A stretch of 64,000 bases of DNA from Vibrio sp. CB1-14 (GTDB lineage: Bacteria; Pseudomonadota; Gammaproteobacteria; Enterobacterales; Vibrionaceae). Below, one piece after another: positions 19,987 to 27,757 of this stretch (positions are counted from its first letter, which is position 1; the number at the start of each line of letters is the position of its first letter). The stretch lies in the NCBI RefSeq assembly GCF_040412085.2, contig NZ_CP115921.1, positions 1,674,001-1,738,000 of the forward strand, given 5' to 3'. The translations under genes were made by a program, and so were the position numbers. The notes under the pieces are model-generated. The model searched no databases. It was not told the origin of the DNA and worked only from the letters and a program-made list of their open reading frames with translations.

Positions 19987-20233
19987 GATCGCCCACAACA
20001 TCTATTGACAGTTTCAACAATTTTCCCTCTCAACTATCGACTCTCCCGCACTAAAACGTTTGCGTAATCGCTAACCTTCTCCGTATCCAAATTTGACGGT
20101 TTCATCACAGAATTTAGGCTGCTATAGTGTCTGCAAATCACGGTAACACCATTCGAGGCAAGGAGCTTCCTCGACATTCTCATGATGAGAAGAATAGGTA
20201 CCAGCACCCCTGGCAATATTTGAGGAGGAAATT

Positions 20234-20482
20234 ATGGACTTCAGTATGGTTGAATTACTTGGTTACGCAGCATCGATCATGGTCGCAATCTCACTAACAA
20301 TGAAAGACATTGTTAAACTACGTGTACTTAACTTTGTAGGTTGTGCCCTATTTACCGCTTACGGTTTGGCAATCGACTCTATGCCAGTCGTCCTTACTAA
20401 TGGTTTCATTGCATGCGTAAACGTCTACTTCTTGCTGCAAATGCAAAAAAAAAGTGGGACGAGCGCTGAATCTAACGCTTAG
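20234..20482 (+). CDS. YgjV-family small membrane protein
   Basis: The 82-residue protein has three hydrophobic segments (about 8-25, 30-46 and 50-70) and matches the YgjV family pattern (YAASIMVAISLTMKDIVKLR). A strong GAGGAGG site sits before the ATG. The last 12 residues are hydrophilic (KKSGTSAESNA). Its job is unknown. A palindromic terminator follows at 20511. Confidence 0.8.
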   Translation: MDFSMVELLGYAASIMVAISLTMKDIVKLRVLNFVGCALFTAYGLAIDSMPVVLTNGFIACVNVYFLLQMQKKSGTSAESNA

Positions 20483-20510
20483 TCGACAGAATGCAAATAA
20501 TGCCCCATTT

Positions 20511-20540
20511 AAGAAGCCTCGACTGTGTCGAGGCTTTCTT
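20511..20540. terminator. Bidirectional hairpin terminator
   Basis: GCCTCGAC-TGT-GTCGAGGC is flanked by AAGAA on the left and TTTCTT on the right. It lies between YgjV and the convergent small membrane gene, so it can end both transcripts. Confidence 0.85.
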
Positions 20541-20554
20541 TATCAATCCAAACA

Positions 20555-20668
20555 CTAGCCAAAGAAACGGCTGAACCAAGTGATTTCACCGAACGCAATG
20601 AGGTCATAAATGGTGAAAAATACCGCTGAAATGACGGCAAGTTTTAGAAGGCGAATCAAAATGAACAT
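20555..20668 (-). CDS. 37-residue single-helix membrane protein
   Basis: The minus-strand ATG at 20668 opens a frame of 37 codons. The protein starts MFILIRLLKLAVISAVFF and ends in WFSRFFG; residues 3-26 would span the membrane. It fills a gap between the terminator at 20511-20540 and DUF1428 and is preceded by an AGAGAAA stretch. It is too short for ordinary gene callers. The hydrophobic pattern and flanking terminator support it; the function is unknown. Confidence 0.55.
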   Translation of the reverse strand: MFILIRLLKLAVISAVFFTIYDLIAFGEITWFSRFFG

Positions 20669-20811
20669 TGTTTTTCTCTATGTAGCTGTTTAGCACTCAG
20701 TGTATCTTCACCCCTAATAGATTGAAACCATCAATACCTCTTGTTATCCGCTAAACTCATGATATTGGTTCATACTATGGGTTAGGTTCTCATTCTTTCT
20801 AGGAGGCAGTG

Positions 20812-21165
20812 ATGGAATATGTGGATGGTTTTGTAGCGGCGGTTCCAAAAGAAAACAAAGCGTTATATAGAGAGCATGTCCTGAAGATCGCCTCCGTTTT
20901 CAAGCAACACGGCGCGCTGTCTGTCATTGAATGTTGGGAAGATGATGTTACTGAAGGACAACTTACCTCTTTTCCTCAAGCAGTGAAGAAACAAGATAAT
21001 GAATGTGTCGTCTTCTCTTGGATTTCGTGGCCGTCAAAGGAAGTGCGAGATGCTGGAATGAAGGCAGTGTTTGATGATCCTATGATCCAACAAGAGATGG
21101 CCGCCATGCCCTTTGATACGAAGCGTTTAATTTATGGTGGATTCTCAGTCTTGGTCAACGAGTAG
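20812..21165 (+). CDS. DUF1428 family protein (YbaA-like)
   Basis: The 117-residue protein starts MEYVDGFVAAVPKENK and is a ferredoxin-like dimeric alpha/beta barrel-type DUF1428 member, with the conserved WISWPSKEVRDAG and DPMIQ segments. The ATG at 20812 is chosen because AGGAGG ends five bases before it; the in-frame GTG at 20809 is too close. The molecular function of the family is unknown. It is convergent with yedK, 13 bases apart. Confidence 0.9.
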   Translation: MEYVDGFVAAVPKENKALYREHVLKIASVFKQHGALSVIECWEDDVTEGQLTSFPQAVKKQDNECVVFSWISWPSKEVRDAGMKAVFDDPMIQQEMAAMPFDTKRLIYGGFSVLVNE

Positions 21166-21178
21166 CCTATATACACTA

Positions 21179-21754
21179 CTATCCTATCGCGATTACTTTC
21201 CAGTAGGTATCGTCGACTAAACGGCTAAGTAACCCGGTGTGATTAGTGCTAGACGGCAGTAGCCAACACGCTGCATCCTCAGCCGATAAGATCAATGGCA
21301 TGCGATGATGAAACGTCTTATAGCTATCTGTTGGTTCAGTCGTTAATGTCACAACTTGGCCTGCATCAGGATAGCCCACAGCAGCCATGTATAAGGGTCG
21401 ATCATTTTCGGATTGAAAAAGATACTTAGATTTGGTTCCGTTTGGCTCAGTTTTCCACTCATACCAACCCGAGCAAGGAACAATAGCTCGATGAGTAGAG
21501 TATGCATGTGAGAAAGTAGGTTTTGTTTGAACGGTTTCTGCTTGGGCATTAATGATAAGTTTATTGCTCCAAGTCGGTTTAATTCCCCAAGCCAACGGCA
21601 GTTGAAATAGCTGTTTGTCGTATCCTGCAACCACGCATTCAAGGGATTCAGACGGGAATGCCTCTTCCCTGGGTTGTGCAGAAAACACAATACCCAGCTG
21701 CTCTGAAACATAGTGGCTAAAAGGATCATCGATAATGTTAAGTCGGCCGCACAT
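21179..21754 (-). CDS. yedK: SRAP-domain protein YedK (abasic-site DNA crosslinker)
   Basis: The 191-residue protein has the family's invariant start MCGR: after methionine removal Cys2 becomes the N-terminal nucleophile that forms a thiazolidine bond with abasic sites in single-stranded DNA. Other SRAP features visible are the NAQAE segment (about 76-80, asparagine in the active site), PCSGWYEW with the conserved glutamate, and FHHRMP with the catalytic histidine. YedK/HMCES shields abasic sites during replication. No LexA box was recognised upstream. Confidence 0.93.
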   Translation of the reverse strand: MCGRLNIIDDPFSHYVSEQLGIVFSAQPREEAFPSESLECVVAGYDKQLFQLPLAWGIKPTWSNKLIINAQAETVQTKPTFSHAYSTHRAIVPCSGWYEWKTEPNGTKSKYLFQSENDRPLYMAAVGYPDAGQVVTLTTEPTDSYKTFHHRMPLILSAEDAACWLLPSSTNHTGLLSRLVDDTYWKVIAIG

Positions 21755-21803
21755 TCGTTAAATAAACTCCTCGTTCGGCTATATTATAACGTATTGCATG
21801 TGT

Positions 21804-22012
21804 TTACCCTTGACGCTTCAACCATTCCCCCATAGCTTTAGGACGGAACGCCTTTGCTTGCGCGTCTGGATAGGTCGAGAGGATGTTGTACTCGGCCAAA
21901 CCCCAGACTTCCGGACTCAAAGCATACCACTGGGTATCAAGTAAACCAGCAGTGACCATGCACCGATCCATCCAACGACAACAAATGTATCAACCCAATC
22001 TTTGTTCCACAT
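21804..22012 (-). pseudogene. Probable small gene split by a frameshift
   Basis: A minus-strand ATG at 22012 has a strong GGAGG site, but its frame stops after 31 codons (to 21917; starts MWNKDWVDTFVVVGW). A second frame, one base off, covers the rest to 21804 and reads like real protein (LLDTQWYALSPEVW, then KAFRPKAMGEWLKRQG). Restoring one base near 21970 would give one protein of about 70 residues. It may be a true pseudogene, a sequencing error, or two overlapping short genes. No family was recognised. Confidence 0.5.
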
Positions 22013-22101
22013 ATTCCCTCCGATGAAATGTGGCGGTCACCCATTAGTAACAGACGACCTTTACGTAGATTGGTTCAAATAAAGCAAAAACTGTTCCTTA
22101 T

Positions 22102-23808
22102 TTATGGAAGCAAGCCCGCGTTTTTCTGGGAAGAGAGGCGCACGCTATCCGGCTGTTCCGATAACATCTTGATAAAACAGTCAGCCATCGACCATGTGGT
22201 GACAATTCCACTATCAAGCATATTTTTTATCGCATCATAGCCTTCTTTGCCTTTCATGGTATAAGCGCTTGATGTTCCGGTATAAACGCGATTTTCATCC
22301 AATGCCTCTCCCGCAACCATTACATTAAAGACACGTTCTCCTTTTGGTAAAGTTGCGTCATATTGAAACTCAAGTTGCGAAGTGTAGGGATAACTACCAG
22401 AGCCCGTGCCCTGTACACCGTTGCTATATGCATTATCGAGCGCGCCTTCCAGTATTTTTGGAATGTCGATACCTTTAATTCGATACAAACCAATCGGCAC
22501 AGCGAACGGCAACAATTTTCCTGCAACATCGGCAACCGACACCGCACCAACACCTAGTGAATTGCGAACGCCTCCCGCGTTGTGCATAGCAAAATCTACC
22601 TTATGCCCCAGACTCTGCATCGTATACAAAAATGAATGAGCGACTAAGGGAGCAAGTTGGCTTGGACCAAGTTCATCTGGCAGTCGAACATGACGTAACT
22701 CGGAATCTACATGGGCTATCGTCTGATTTTGTAATGCTCTTACTTGAGGCTGGTATTTTTCAGCCAGTATTGCTTTTACCTCAGGATCTTTTTTTACCAC
22801 AACCACATAGTCATGAGCATGGATCTGTTGCTTAATTTGCTCAATATCGCTTGCAGAATGCTCGCCGTGAACATCCATAAATACGCGACGTCCAACCAAC
22901 AGCTCATTTCGCCCTTCAAAACCCTTAACTTGACCGTTCGCTGCAAAGTCGATTCGACAATGTCCAAGTGTCATCGAGTGATGCCCAGCTTGAACAACGT
23001 AAGTCCCTTTGATTCGAACACCATAATTTTCTTGAGACTTGATTCCTAACGAAGAAAAGTCACCCTGTAACACATGACTATGCCCACCAATTATGAGTCC
23101 GATGCCACTGACTTTTTCAGCAAGCGCTAGATCGGCTTCGTACCCCATATGACTCAACAGAATGACTTTATTGATACCTCGGTCGTGAATCGCATCTAGC
23201 GTTGCTTTTGCGGTAGCGACACAAGGCTCAAATGTGGTGTCGCAATCTGGGTTTGCGATATCAGCCATCTTATCGAGCGACAAGCCAAAGATTGCGACTC
23301 GCTCGTCACCGACCTGCTTTTCAATCCATTTCGCGGATTGTGTATGTTGGTCAAAATCCATCAATTTCGGATGAGATTTAAGCGGGTACTGTTTACGTAG
23401 TTCAGCGGAGACGTTCCAATTGCCAGCGAGAAGAGGAAAATCTATCTCACGCACAAATTTGCCAACCGGCTCGTTGCCCATATCAAGTTCGTGATTGCCA
23501 AGCGCCATTGCATCAATACCAAGCGCATTCAACATGACAGCGTTAGCCTCACCTTTAAATAGCGAGAAATACAAAGTGCCTTGAAAACAGTCTCCAGCAT
23601 GTAAAAACCAAAAGTCATCGCTGGTGTGAGAGTTCTTTAGCTGCTTAACGCGAGCTGCGATACGTGCAAATCCACCAGCGCTAACATATGGCTGACATTG
23701 ATACCCATTGTGGGCAATGCTTAACGCAAGTGACGTGGGGTCAAAGTAAGAGTGTGTATCATTGATGTGCGCTACTGTGAGCGAAAGAGGCTTATTGTTT
23801 TTTGTCAT
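22102..23808 (-). CDS. 5'-nucleotidase/metallophosphatase, UshA-type, lacking a signal peptide
   Basis: The 568-residue enzyme has an N-terminal calcineurin-like metallophosphatase domain (about 8-300) with HINDTHS, GDCFQG, GNHELD, LLSHMG and GGHSH metal motifs, and a 5'-nucleotidase C-terminal domain (about 345-540) with HNAGGVRNSLG and the aromatic nucleotide-binding segment near SAYTMKGKEGYD. Unlike UshA or CpdB, the N-terminus (MTKNNKPLSLTVAHIND) has no signal peptide or lipobox, so the product is predicted to be cytoplasmic unless the start is wrong; no better upstream start is seen. Likely substrates are nucleoside monophosphates or related phosphate esters. Confidence 0.88.
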   Translation of the reverse strand: MTKNNKPLSLTVAHINDTHSYFDPTSLALSIAHNGYQCQPYVSAGGFARIAARVKQLKNSHTSDDFWFLHAGDCFQGTLYFSLFKGEANAVMLNALGIDAMALGNHELDMGNEPVGKFVREIDFPLLAGNWNVSAELRKQYPLKSHPKLMDFDQHTQSAKWIEKQVGDERVAIFGLSLDKMADIANPDCDTTFEPCVATAKATLDAIHDRGINKVILLSHMGYEADLALAEKVSGIGLIIGGHSHVLQGDFSSLGIKSQENYGVRIKGTYVVQAGHHSMTLGHCRIDFAANGQVKGFEGRNELLVGRRVFMDVHGEHSASDIEQIKQQIHAHDYVVVVKKDPEVKAILAEKYQPQVRALQNQTIAHVDSELRHVRLPDELGPSQLAPLVAHSFLYTMQSLGHKVDFAMHNAGGVRNSLGVGAVSVADVAGKLLPFAVPIGLYRIKGIDIPKILEGALDNAYSNGVQGTGSGSYPYTSQLEFQYDATLPKGERVFNVMVAGEALDENRVYTGTSSAYTMKGKEGYDAIKNMLDSGIVTTWSMADCFIKMLSEQPDSVRLSSQKNAGLLP

Positions 23809-24059
23809 CGCATCTTCTCTTTTATCGTACTAGTGATGGTAGCGCGCTTTATGTGACATTCCAATGAATTTTATGAAATCACATACCGACATAACAGGTC
23901 TCTTTATGATGTTAATCACACTAATATTCAAGTTTGTTAGAGAAAGAAAAACCGCTAACCGGCTGAAATTACTTAGTCATTTATGAGTTTGATTACAGTT
24001 GCTTTGTAAAAAGCGACTTATAATTGAAGTAGATAGTATGAATTGGTTGGGAGAAATGG

Positions 24060-25739
24060 ATGAAGCTAGAACGTATTGATGTTTCCGGCTTTCGCGGAAT
24101 CAAACGCCTCTCCATTGCGCTGGATGATCTCACTACGCTCATTGGAGAGAACACCTGGGGCAAGTCTTCTTTGCTCGACGCGTTGAATGTGGCGCTTCCT
24201 GCCGACGGACGAATTTATCCATTCGAAATGAAAGACTTTCACGTTGATCACGCTGCGGCACATCCTCAAACACAACATCTACAGATTGTACTTTCTTTTG
24301 TTTCTACTGAACGTAACGAAACCTTGTCGGGACGCTACAGAAAACTCAAACCGATTTGGTTTCAAGACGAAGATGGCACAAATCGCTTCTATTACCGCAT
24401 CAGTGCAACGCTTGATGGCTATGACATCACTCAGAAATACAATTTCCTAGACCCTGAAGGCGCTCCACTGATGCTGCATCATTCGGAAAAAATTGCACAA
24501 GAGCTCATGACGTTGCATCCGGTCATACGATTGCGCGACTCTCGCCGTTTGTACCAACAGGAAGGCTTAAACAATGGTAATCCCGTCGCTGCAAGCAGCA
24601 TTAACGGCAATGGCAACGGAAATGGCTTGAACGCTCGTTCTGAAAAACGGATCAATAATACGGTTAGACGGTTAATGGCCATTCCTGGTCACGTCAATAA
24701 GGGGGAAATTAAAAGCAGTCTTACATCGATGAAAGCTCTAGTAGAGCATTACTTTTCATTCAAAAGTCATTCACGTAAGACGACCAAAGGACAACGCGAC
24801 GGAGTGTTTTTCTCTCGCCCTAACAGTGAACAAAATCTTGCCCAGGTCATAGACGAAACCAAAAACCATCAAACACGACTCCTGTTACTTGGTTTGCTTA
24901 ATGCCTACCTCCAAGCTAAAGGACCGAATGAACTACGCCGCTGTGCGCGTCCGATACTCATAATAGAGGATCCTGAAGGCCGCTTGCATCCTACTCATTT
25001 AGCTCGCGCTTGGAGCTTGTTGCAAATGTTGCCGATGCAAAAAATACTGACGACTAACAGTAGCGATTTACTGGGTGCCGTTCCTTTGCCATCTATCAGA
25101 CGCTTAGTGAGGCAATCTGACAAAACCATCACCAAATCCTTGGCTACCAATAGTCTCACCAAAGATGAACTTCGTAGAGTCGGCTTTCATATTAGATTTC
25201 ATCGTTCCCGAGCCCTATTTGCGCGTTGTTGGCTACTGGTTGAGGGTGAAACGGAAGTATGGCTGTTCAATGAACTTGCCAACCAATGTGGATATAACTT
25301 AGCAGCCGAGGGAGTACAAATCATTGAGTTTGCCCAATCAGGGCTAAGATCGCTCATCAAGGTAGCAAAAGCCTTTGGTATTGACTGGCATGTGGTTACC
25401 GATGGTGATGCAGCAGGTAAGAAATACGCGGCAACCGTACTTCATCAACTGGACGGCGAGCATCCACGTCATCACCTAACCGAGCTACCGGACAGAGATA
25501 TTGAGCACTATCTCTACGTTCATGGATTTGAAATTTTCTTTAGGGATCTTATCAAAATCCCTCATGACCACCCTATCCCTCCTAAAAAAGTGGTGGCGCG
25601 AGTGCTCAAGAAGTTTGCTAAGCCTGACTTGGCGCTAGCTATCGTCGCAGAGTGCGAAGAGAAAGGTGTCGACAGTATTCCTGTTTTAATACGGTGGATC
25701 TTAAGAAGAGTTATCACAATGGCTAACGGCAACACTTAA
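24060..25739 (+). CDS. ybjD: YbjD-like OLD-family ATPase/TOPRIM protein (DUF2813)
   Basis: The 559-residue protein has an ABC-type ATPase N-terminus with Walker A GENTWGKSS (29-37), a split ATPase second half (ILIIEDPEGRLHP, Walker B-like, about 300-312) and a TOPRIM domain about 400-480 (LLVEGETE, then VTDGDAAGK), the class 2 OLD nuclease layout. Length and N-terminus match E. coli YbjD. GGGAG lies seven bases before the ATG. OLD proteins are nucleases, some in phage defence, but the role of YbjD is not known. It stands alone rather than beside a GajB-type helicase. A strong bidirectional terminator follows. Confidence 0.9.
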   Translation: MKLERIDVSGFRGIKRLSIALDDLTTLIGENTWGKSSLLDALNVALPADGRIYPFEMKDFHVDHAAAHPQTQHLQIVLSFVSTERNETLSGRYRKLKPIWFQDEDGTNRFYYRISATLDGYDITQKYNFLDPEGAPLMLHHSEKIAQELMTLHPVIRLRDSRRLYQQEGLNNGNPVAASSINGNGNGNGLNARSEKRINNTVRRLMAIPGHVNKGEIKSSLTSMKALVEHYFSFKSHSRKTTKGQRDGVFFSRPNSEQNLAQVIDETKNHQTRLLLLGLLNAYLQAKGPNELRRCARPILIIEDPEGRLHPTHLARAWSLLQMLPMQKILTTNSSDLLGAVPLPSIRRLVRQSDKTITKSLATNSLTKDELRRVGFHIRFHRSRALFARCWLLVEGETEVWLFNELANQCGYNLAAEGVQIIEFAQSGLRSLIKVAKAFGIDWHVVTDGDAAGKKYAATVLHQLDGEHPRHHLTELPDRDIEHYLYVHGFEIFFRDLIKIPHDHPIPPKKVVARVLKKFAKPDLALAIVAECEEKGVDSIPVLIRWILRRVITMANGNT

Positions 25740-25763
25740 TCGGTGATGAGTTTAGAGCTAAGA

Positions 25764-25798
25764 AAAAGACCCTATCAGAAATTCTGATAGGGTCTTTT
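25764..25798. terminator. Bidirectional terminator between ybjD and ycdZ
   Basis: AAAAGACCCTATCAGAA faces a complementary arm ATTCTGATAGGGTCTTTT: about 16 pairs with A and T tails on both sides, between convergent genes. Confidence 0.92.
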
Positions 25799-25818
25799 CA
25801 ATAGAATACAGGCGTTAA

Positions 25819-26331
25819 TCAATCATTCGCCAATGCCGTCTTAGTGTTGCTCGCCTTTGAATTACTGGTGTCCGAACCACTATTACTAAGCTGTTTGTGC
25901 AGCCAAAGGCCGCTCGCTTTCATTGCATAACCAAACAAGCCACCCAATACCAAAGATGGAACCACGAGTTGCCAAGCGCCATCAGCGGCAAATGTGGCAC
26001 ATGCACCTATAAAAGTGCCAGGGATATACTGAAGCCACGCTCGTTTAGCTTGAATACACATGAAAAATGACACCAAAGCGGTCATTACGTACCCAGCGAT
26101 TTCCATATTGATCAGTGACGAGCCATGAATGATGACCATAGCCCAAACGACGCCCGACATATTAGTCAGTAAGCTTTGCGCAAGCCCCGTTACACCATCT
26201 TTTGGTGACGCAAAGTAACTGGTGCATCCAAGGAAACCAGCCCAGGACAACAGCCCCAATGACAAGGCTGCCCACCCCCAAATACCAGAAAGAATGCCTG
26301 TTGTAACAGAAATAGCGATTAACGGACTCAT
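25819..26331 (-). CDS. ycdZ: YcdZ-like inner-membrane protein (DUF1097)
   Basis: The 170-residue protein has five or six membrane helices. I chose the ATG at 26331 because the sequence from there (MSPLIAISVTTGILSGIWGW) lines up with the known start of E. coli YcdZ; a longer frame begins with TTG at 26361. The C-terminal 25 residues are hydrophilic and Asn/Ser rich. The function is unknown. Two CRP-like sites lie about 60 and 113 bases upstream, suggesting control by carbon status. Confidence 0.85.
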   Translation of the reverse strand: MSPLIAISVTTGILSGIWGWAALSLGLLSWAGFLGCTSYFASPKDGVTGLAQSLLTNMSGVVWAMVIIHGSSLINMEIAGYVMTALVSFFMCIQAKRAWLQYIPGTFIGACATFAADGAWQLVVPSLVLGGLFGYAMKASGLWLHKQLSNSGSDTSNSKASNTKTALAND

Positions 26332-26391
26332 ATCGTCGACCAATAATTGATTCAATTTCAATCTAAGGTAACGAATATAGACTCATATTTA

Positions 26392-26407
26392 AGCGATCAA
26401 AATCACA
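26392..26407 (-). promoter_or_regulatory. CRP-like site upstream of ycdZ (proximal)
   Basis: On the minus strand the site reads TGTGA-TTTTGA-TCGCT, matching the CRP pattern TGTGA-N6-TCACA at eight of ten positions. It lies about 60 bases upstream of the ycdZ start. Confidence 0.55.
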
Positions 26408-26443
26408 ACAAAAGACATTGCGTACATTTCATTACATCAAAAC

Positions 26444-26459
26444 AGTGATCAAAATCACT
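26444..26459 (-). promoter_or_regulatory. CRP-like site upstream of ycdZ (distal)
   Basis: On the minus strand the site reads AGTGA-TTTTGA-TCACT, a perfectly symmetric version of the CRP half-sites with the same spacer as the proximal site. It overlaps the stop codon of the upstream LysR gene. Confidence 0.55.
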
Positions 26460-27363
26460 AAAACACTGATGGTTTGCCCTTCATCATTCTTAATCCCTCA
26501 CGTTTAACACATTCCACAAGCGGGTTTTCCGTCATGTCAGCGCGCCAAATAAAGGACAGAGTTCGCTCCATTTCCAGCTCAGGTACATTTAATGCGACCA
26601 GTTGACCGGATTCTACAAATCGCTCGACATCCAAGTAAGGCAAACACGTTAAGTACTGACCATTGGCCACCATACTTCTCAGTACAGGCACGTGTTCATA
26701 CTCTCGCCATACATCCAAATCGGCAATAAGATGATGAATTGAACTATCAAAGATCTTTCGCGTCCCTGAACCGTGCTCTCTCAATACCCAGCGCGCTTGC
26801 TCTAACTGAGCCAAACTGACACGCTCTCTGCGAGCAAACGGATGATGCGCTGAAGCAACGACGGTTAAGTGGTCTCTACACCAGATTTCTTGGTGAATGC
26901 GATTGTCATCGCAGCGCCCTTCGATGATGCCAAGGTCGTATTTATAATCTAAAACGCCTTCGATAACAGAATCTGTACTCTTTACCCCGAGCGAAATACG
27001 CATCTCTGGAAAATCGTTATCAATAACGCTGATAAGGTCTGGAACCAAATGTTCAGCTGGCGTTTGGCTGGCACCCAACTTTAACTCACCGCTCAACAAG
27101 TGTTGTTCATAAAAACCCATTTCGATTTGCTGAGCATCTTGCAACAAGCGCTTGGCTTTCGGTCTTAACCAAACACCCCAATGGGTTAATGCCATTTGCT
27201 TGCCTTGCCTTTCAAACAACGGCCTACCAAGCATTTTTTCTAGCTGTGCCAATGACATACTCGTTGCGGATTGTGTCAAAGCCAATTTGTCAGCAGCTTG
27301 ACTCACGCTTCCCGTATCCGCTACGGCATCAAAAACGGCAAGTTGTTTTAATGAATATCGCAT
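26458..27363 (-). CDS. LysR-family transcriptional regulator (YeiE-like)
   Basis: The 301-residue protein has a winged helix-turn-helix at about 3-62 (AVADTGSVSQAADKLALTQS) and an effector-binding domain about 85-295. I prefer the ATG at 27363, which has AAAGGA six bases upstream, over the in-frame GTGs at 27378 and 27381. The sequence resembles the CysB/YeiE side of the family, which senses sulfur or redox metabolites, but the effector here is unknown. It is divergent from the FNT-CBS gene and lies upstream of ycdZ on the same strand. Confidence 0.88.
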   Translation of the reverse strand: MRYSLKQLAVFDAVADTGSVSQAADKLALTQSATSMSLAQLEKMLGRPLFERQGKQMALTHWGVWLRPKAKRLLQDAQQIEMGFYEQHLLSGELKLGASQTPAEHLVPDLISVIDNDFPEMRISLGVKSTDSVIEGVLDYKYDLGIIEGRCDDNRIHQEIWCRDHLTVVASAHHPFARRERVSLAQLEQARWVLREHGSGTRKIFDSSIHHLIADLDVWREYEHVPVLRSMVANGQYLTCLPYLDVERFVESGQLVALNVPELEMERTLSFIWRADMTENPLVECVKREGLRMMKGKPSVF

Positions 27364-27381
27364 CCGTTTTCCTTTCACCAC

Positions 27382-27718
27382 TTAAATCTTAAAACACTGT
27401 GTTTCATAGCAAATCCTGAACTGTTTCAATCAGTTTCTCTTATGTTGAGGTTTCAACGAAAAATTACTGTTGTTTTTTTCATCGATTAAGAATCTCAACA
27501 CTCGCTAATCTCTCACCAAAAAACAGTACGTTATGGACTTTAGGCCTTATTCTACCTTGTGCAGACAAGTTATCAATATTTCTGATTTAGATTTTAAATA
27601 TTATCAATTTTACCACTACCCACCAATGCCCTTAATCTAGATTCGAACACAGCACGGGGCTCTGTTCTCGCACTTTTATCTCAATCACTTTTGTTTCAAT
27701 CAAGTAAGGGGACATGAA
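27382..27718. promoter_or_regulatory. Divergent regulatory region between LysR and FNT-CBS genes
   Basis: The region is AT-rich and has no long reading frame. It contains the perfect palindrome AAACAC-T-GTGTTT at 27392-27404, 28 bases upstream of the LysR start, a candidate operator for autoregulation. A second, looser feature is TGTTGAGGTTTCAACG near 27442. Long runs of A and T between 27560 and 27620 are consistent with promoters. No riboswitch was recognised. Confidence 0.45.
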
Positions 27719-27754
27719 ATGGGCGATTCACACACTAACGAGGTTAAGGAGTAA
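27719..27754 (+). CDS. 11-codon leader peptide before the FNT-CBS gene
   Basis: An ATG at 27719 with AAGGGG seven bases upstream encodes MGDSHTNEVKE and stops at 27752-27754. The stop is three bases before the ATG of the channel gene, and the channel's own ribosome-binding site (TAAGGAG) lies inside the last leader codons. This layout favours coupled translation. There is no run of one amino acid that would suggest classical attenuation. Confidence 0.5.
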   Translation: MGDSHTNEVKE

Positions 27755-27757
27755 GGA

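Noticed and set aside
23873..23986. 37-codon frame with a hydrophobic stretch upstream of ybjD
   Set aside because: There is no ribosome-binding site, the frame lies in a promoter-rich divergent region, and composition fits AT-rich chance sequence.
24060..25739. Gabija-like phage defence system
   Set aside because: The protein has the OLD ATPase-TOPRIM layout but matches YbjD, and no UvrD-like helicase partner is next to it.
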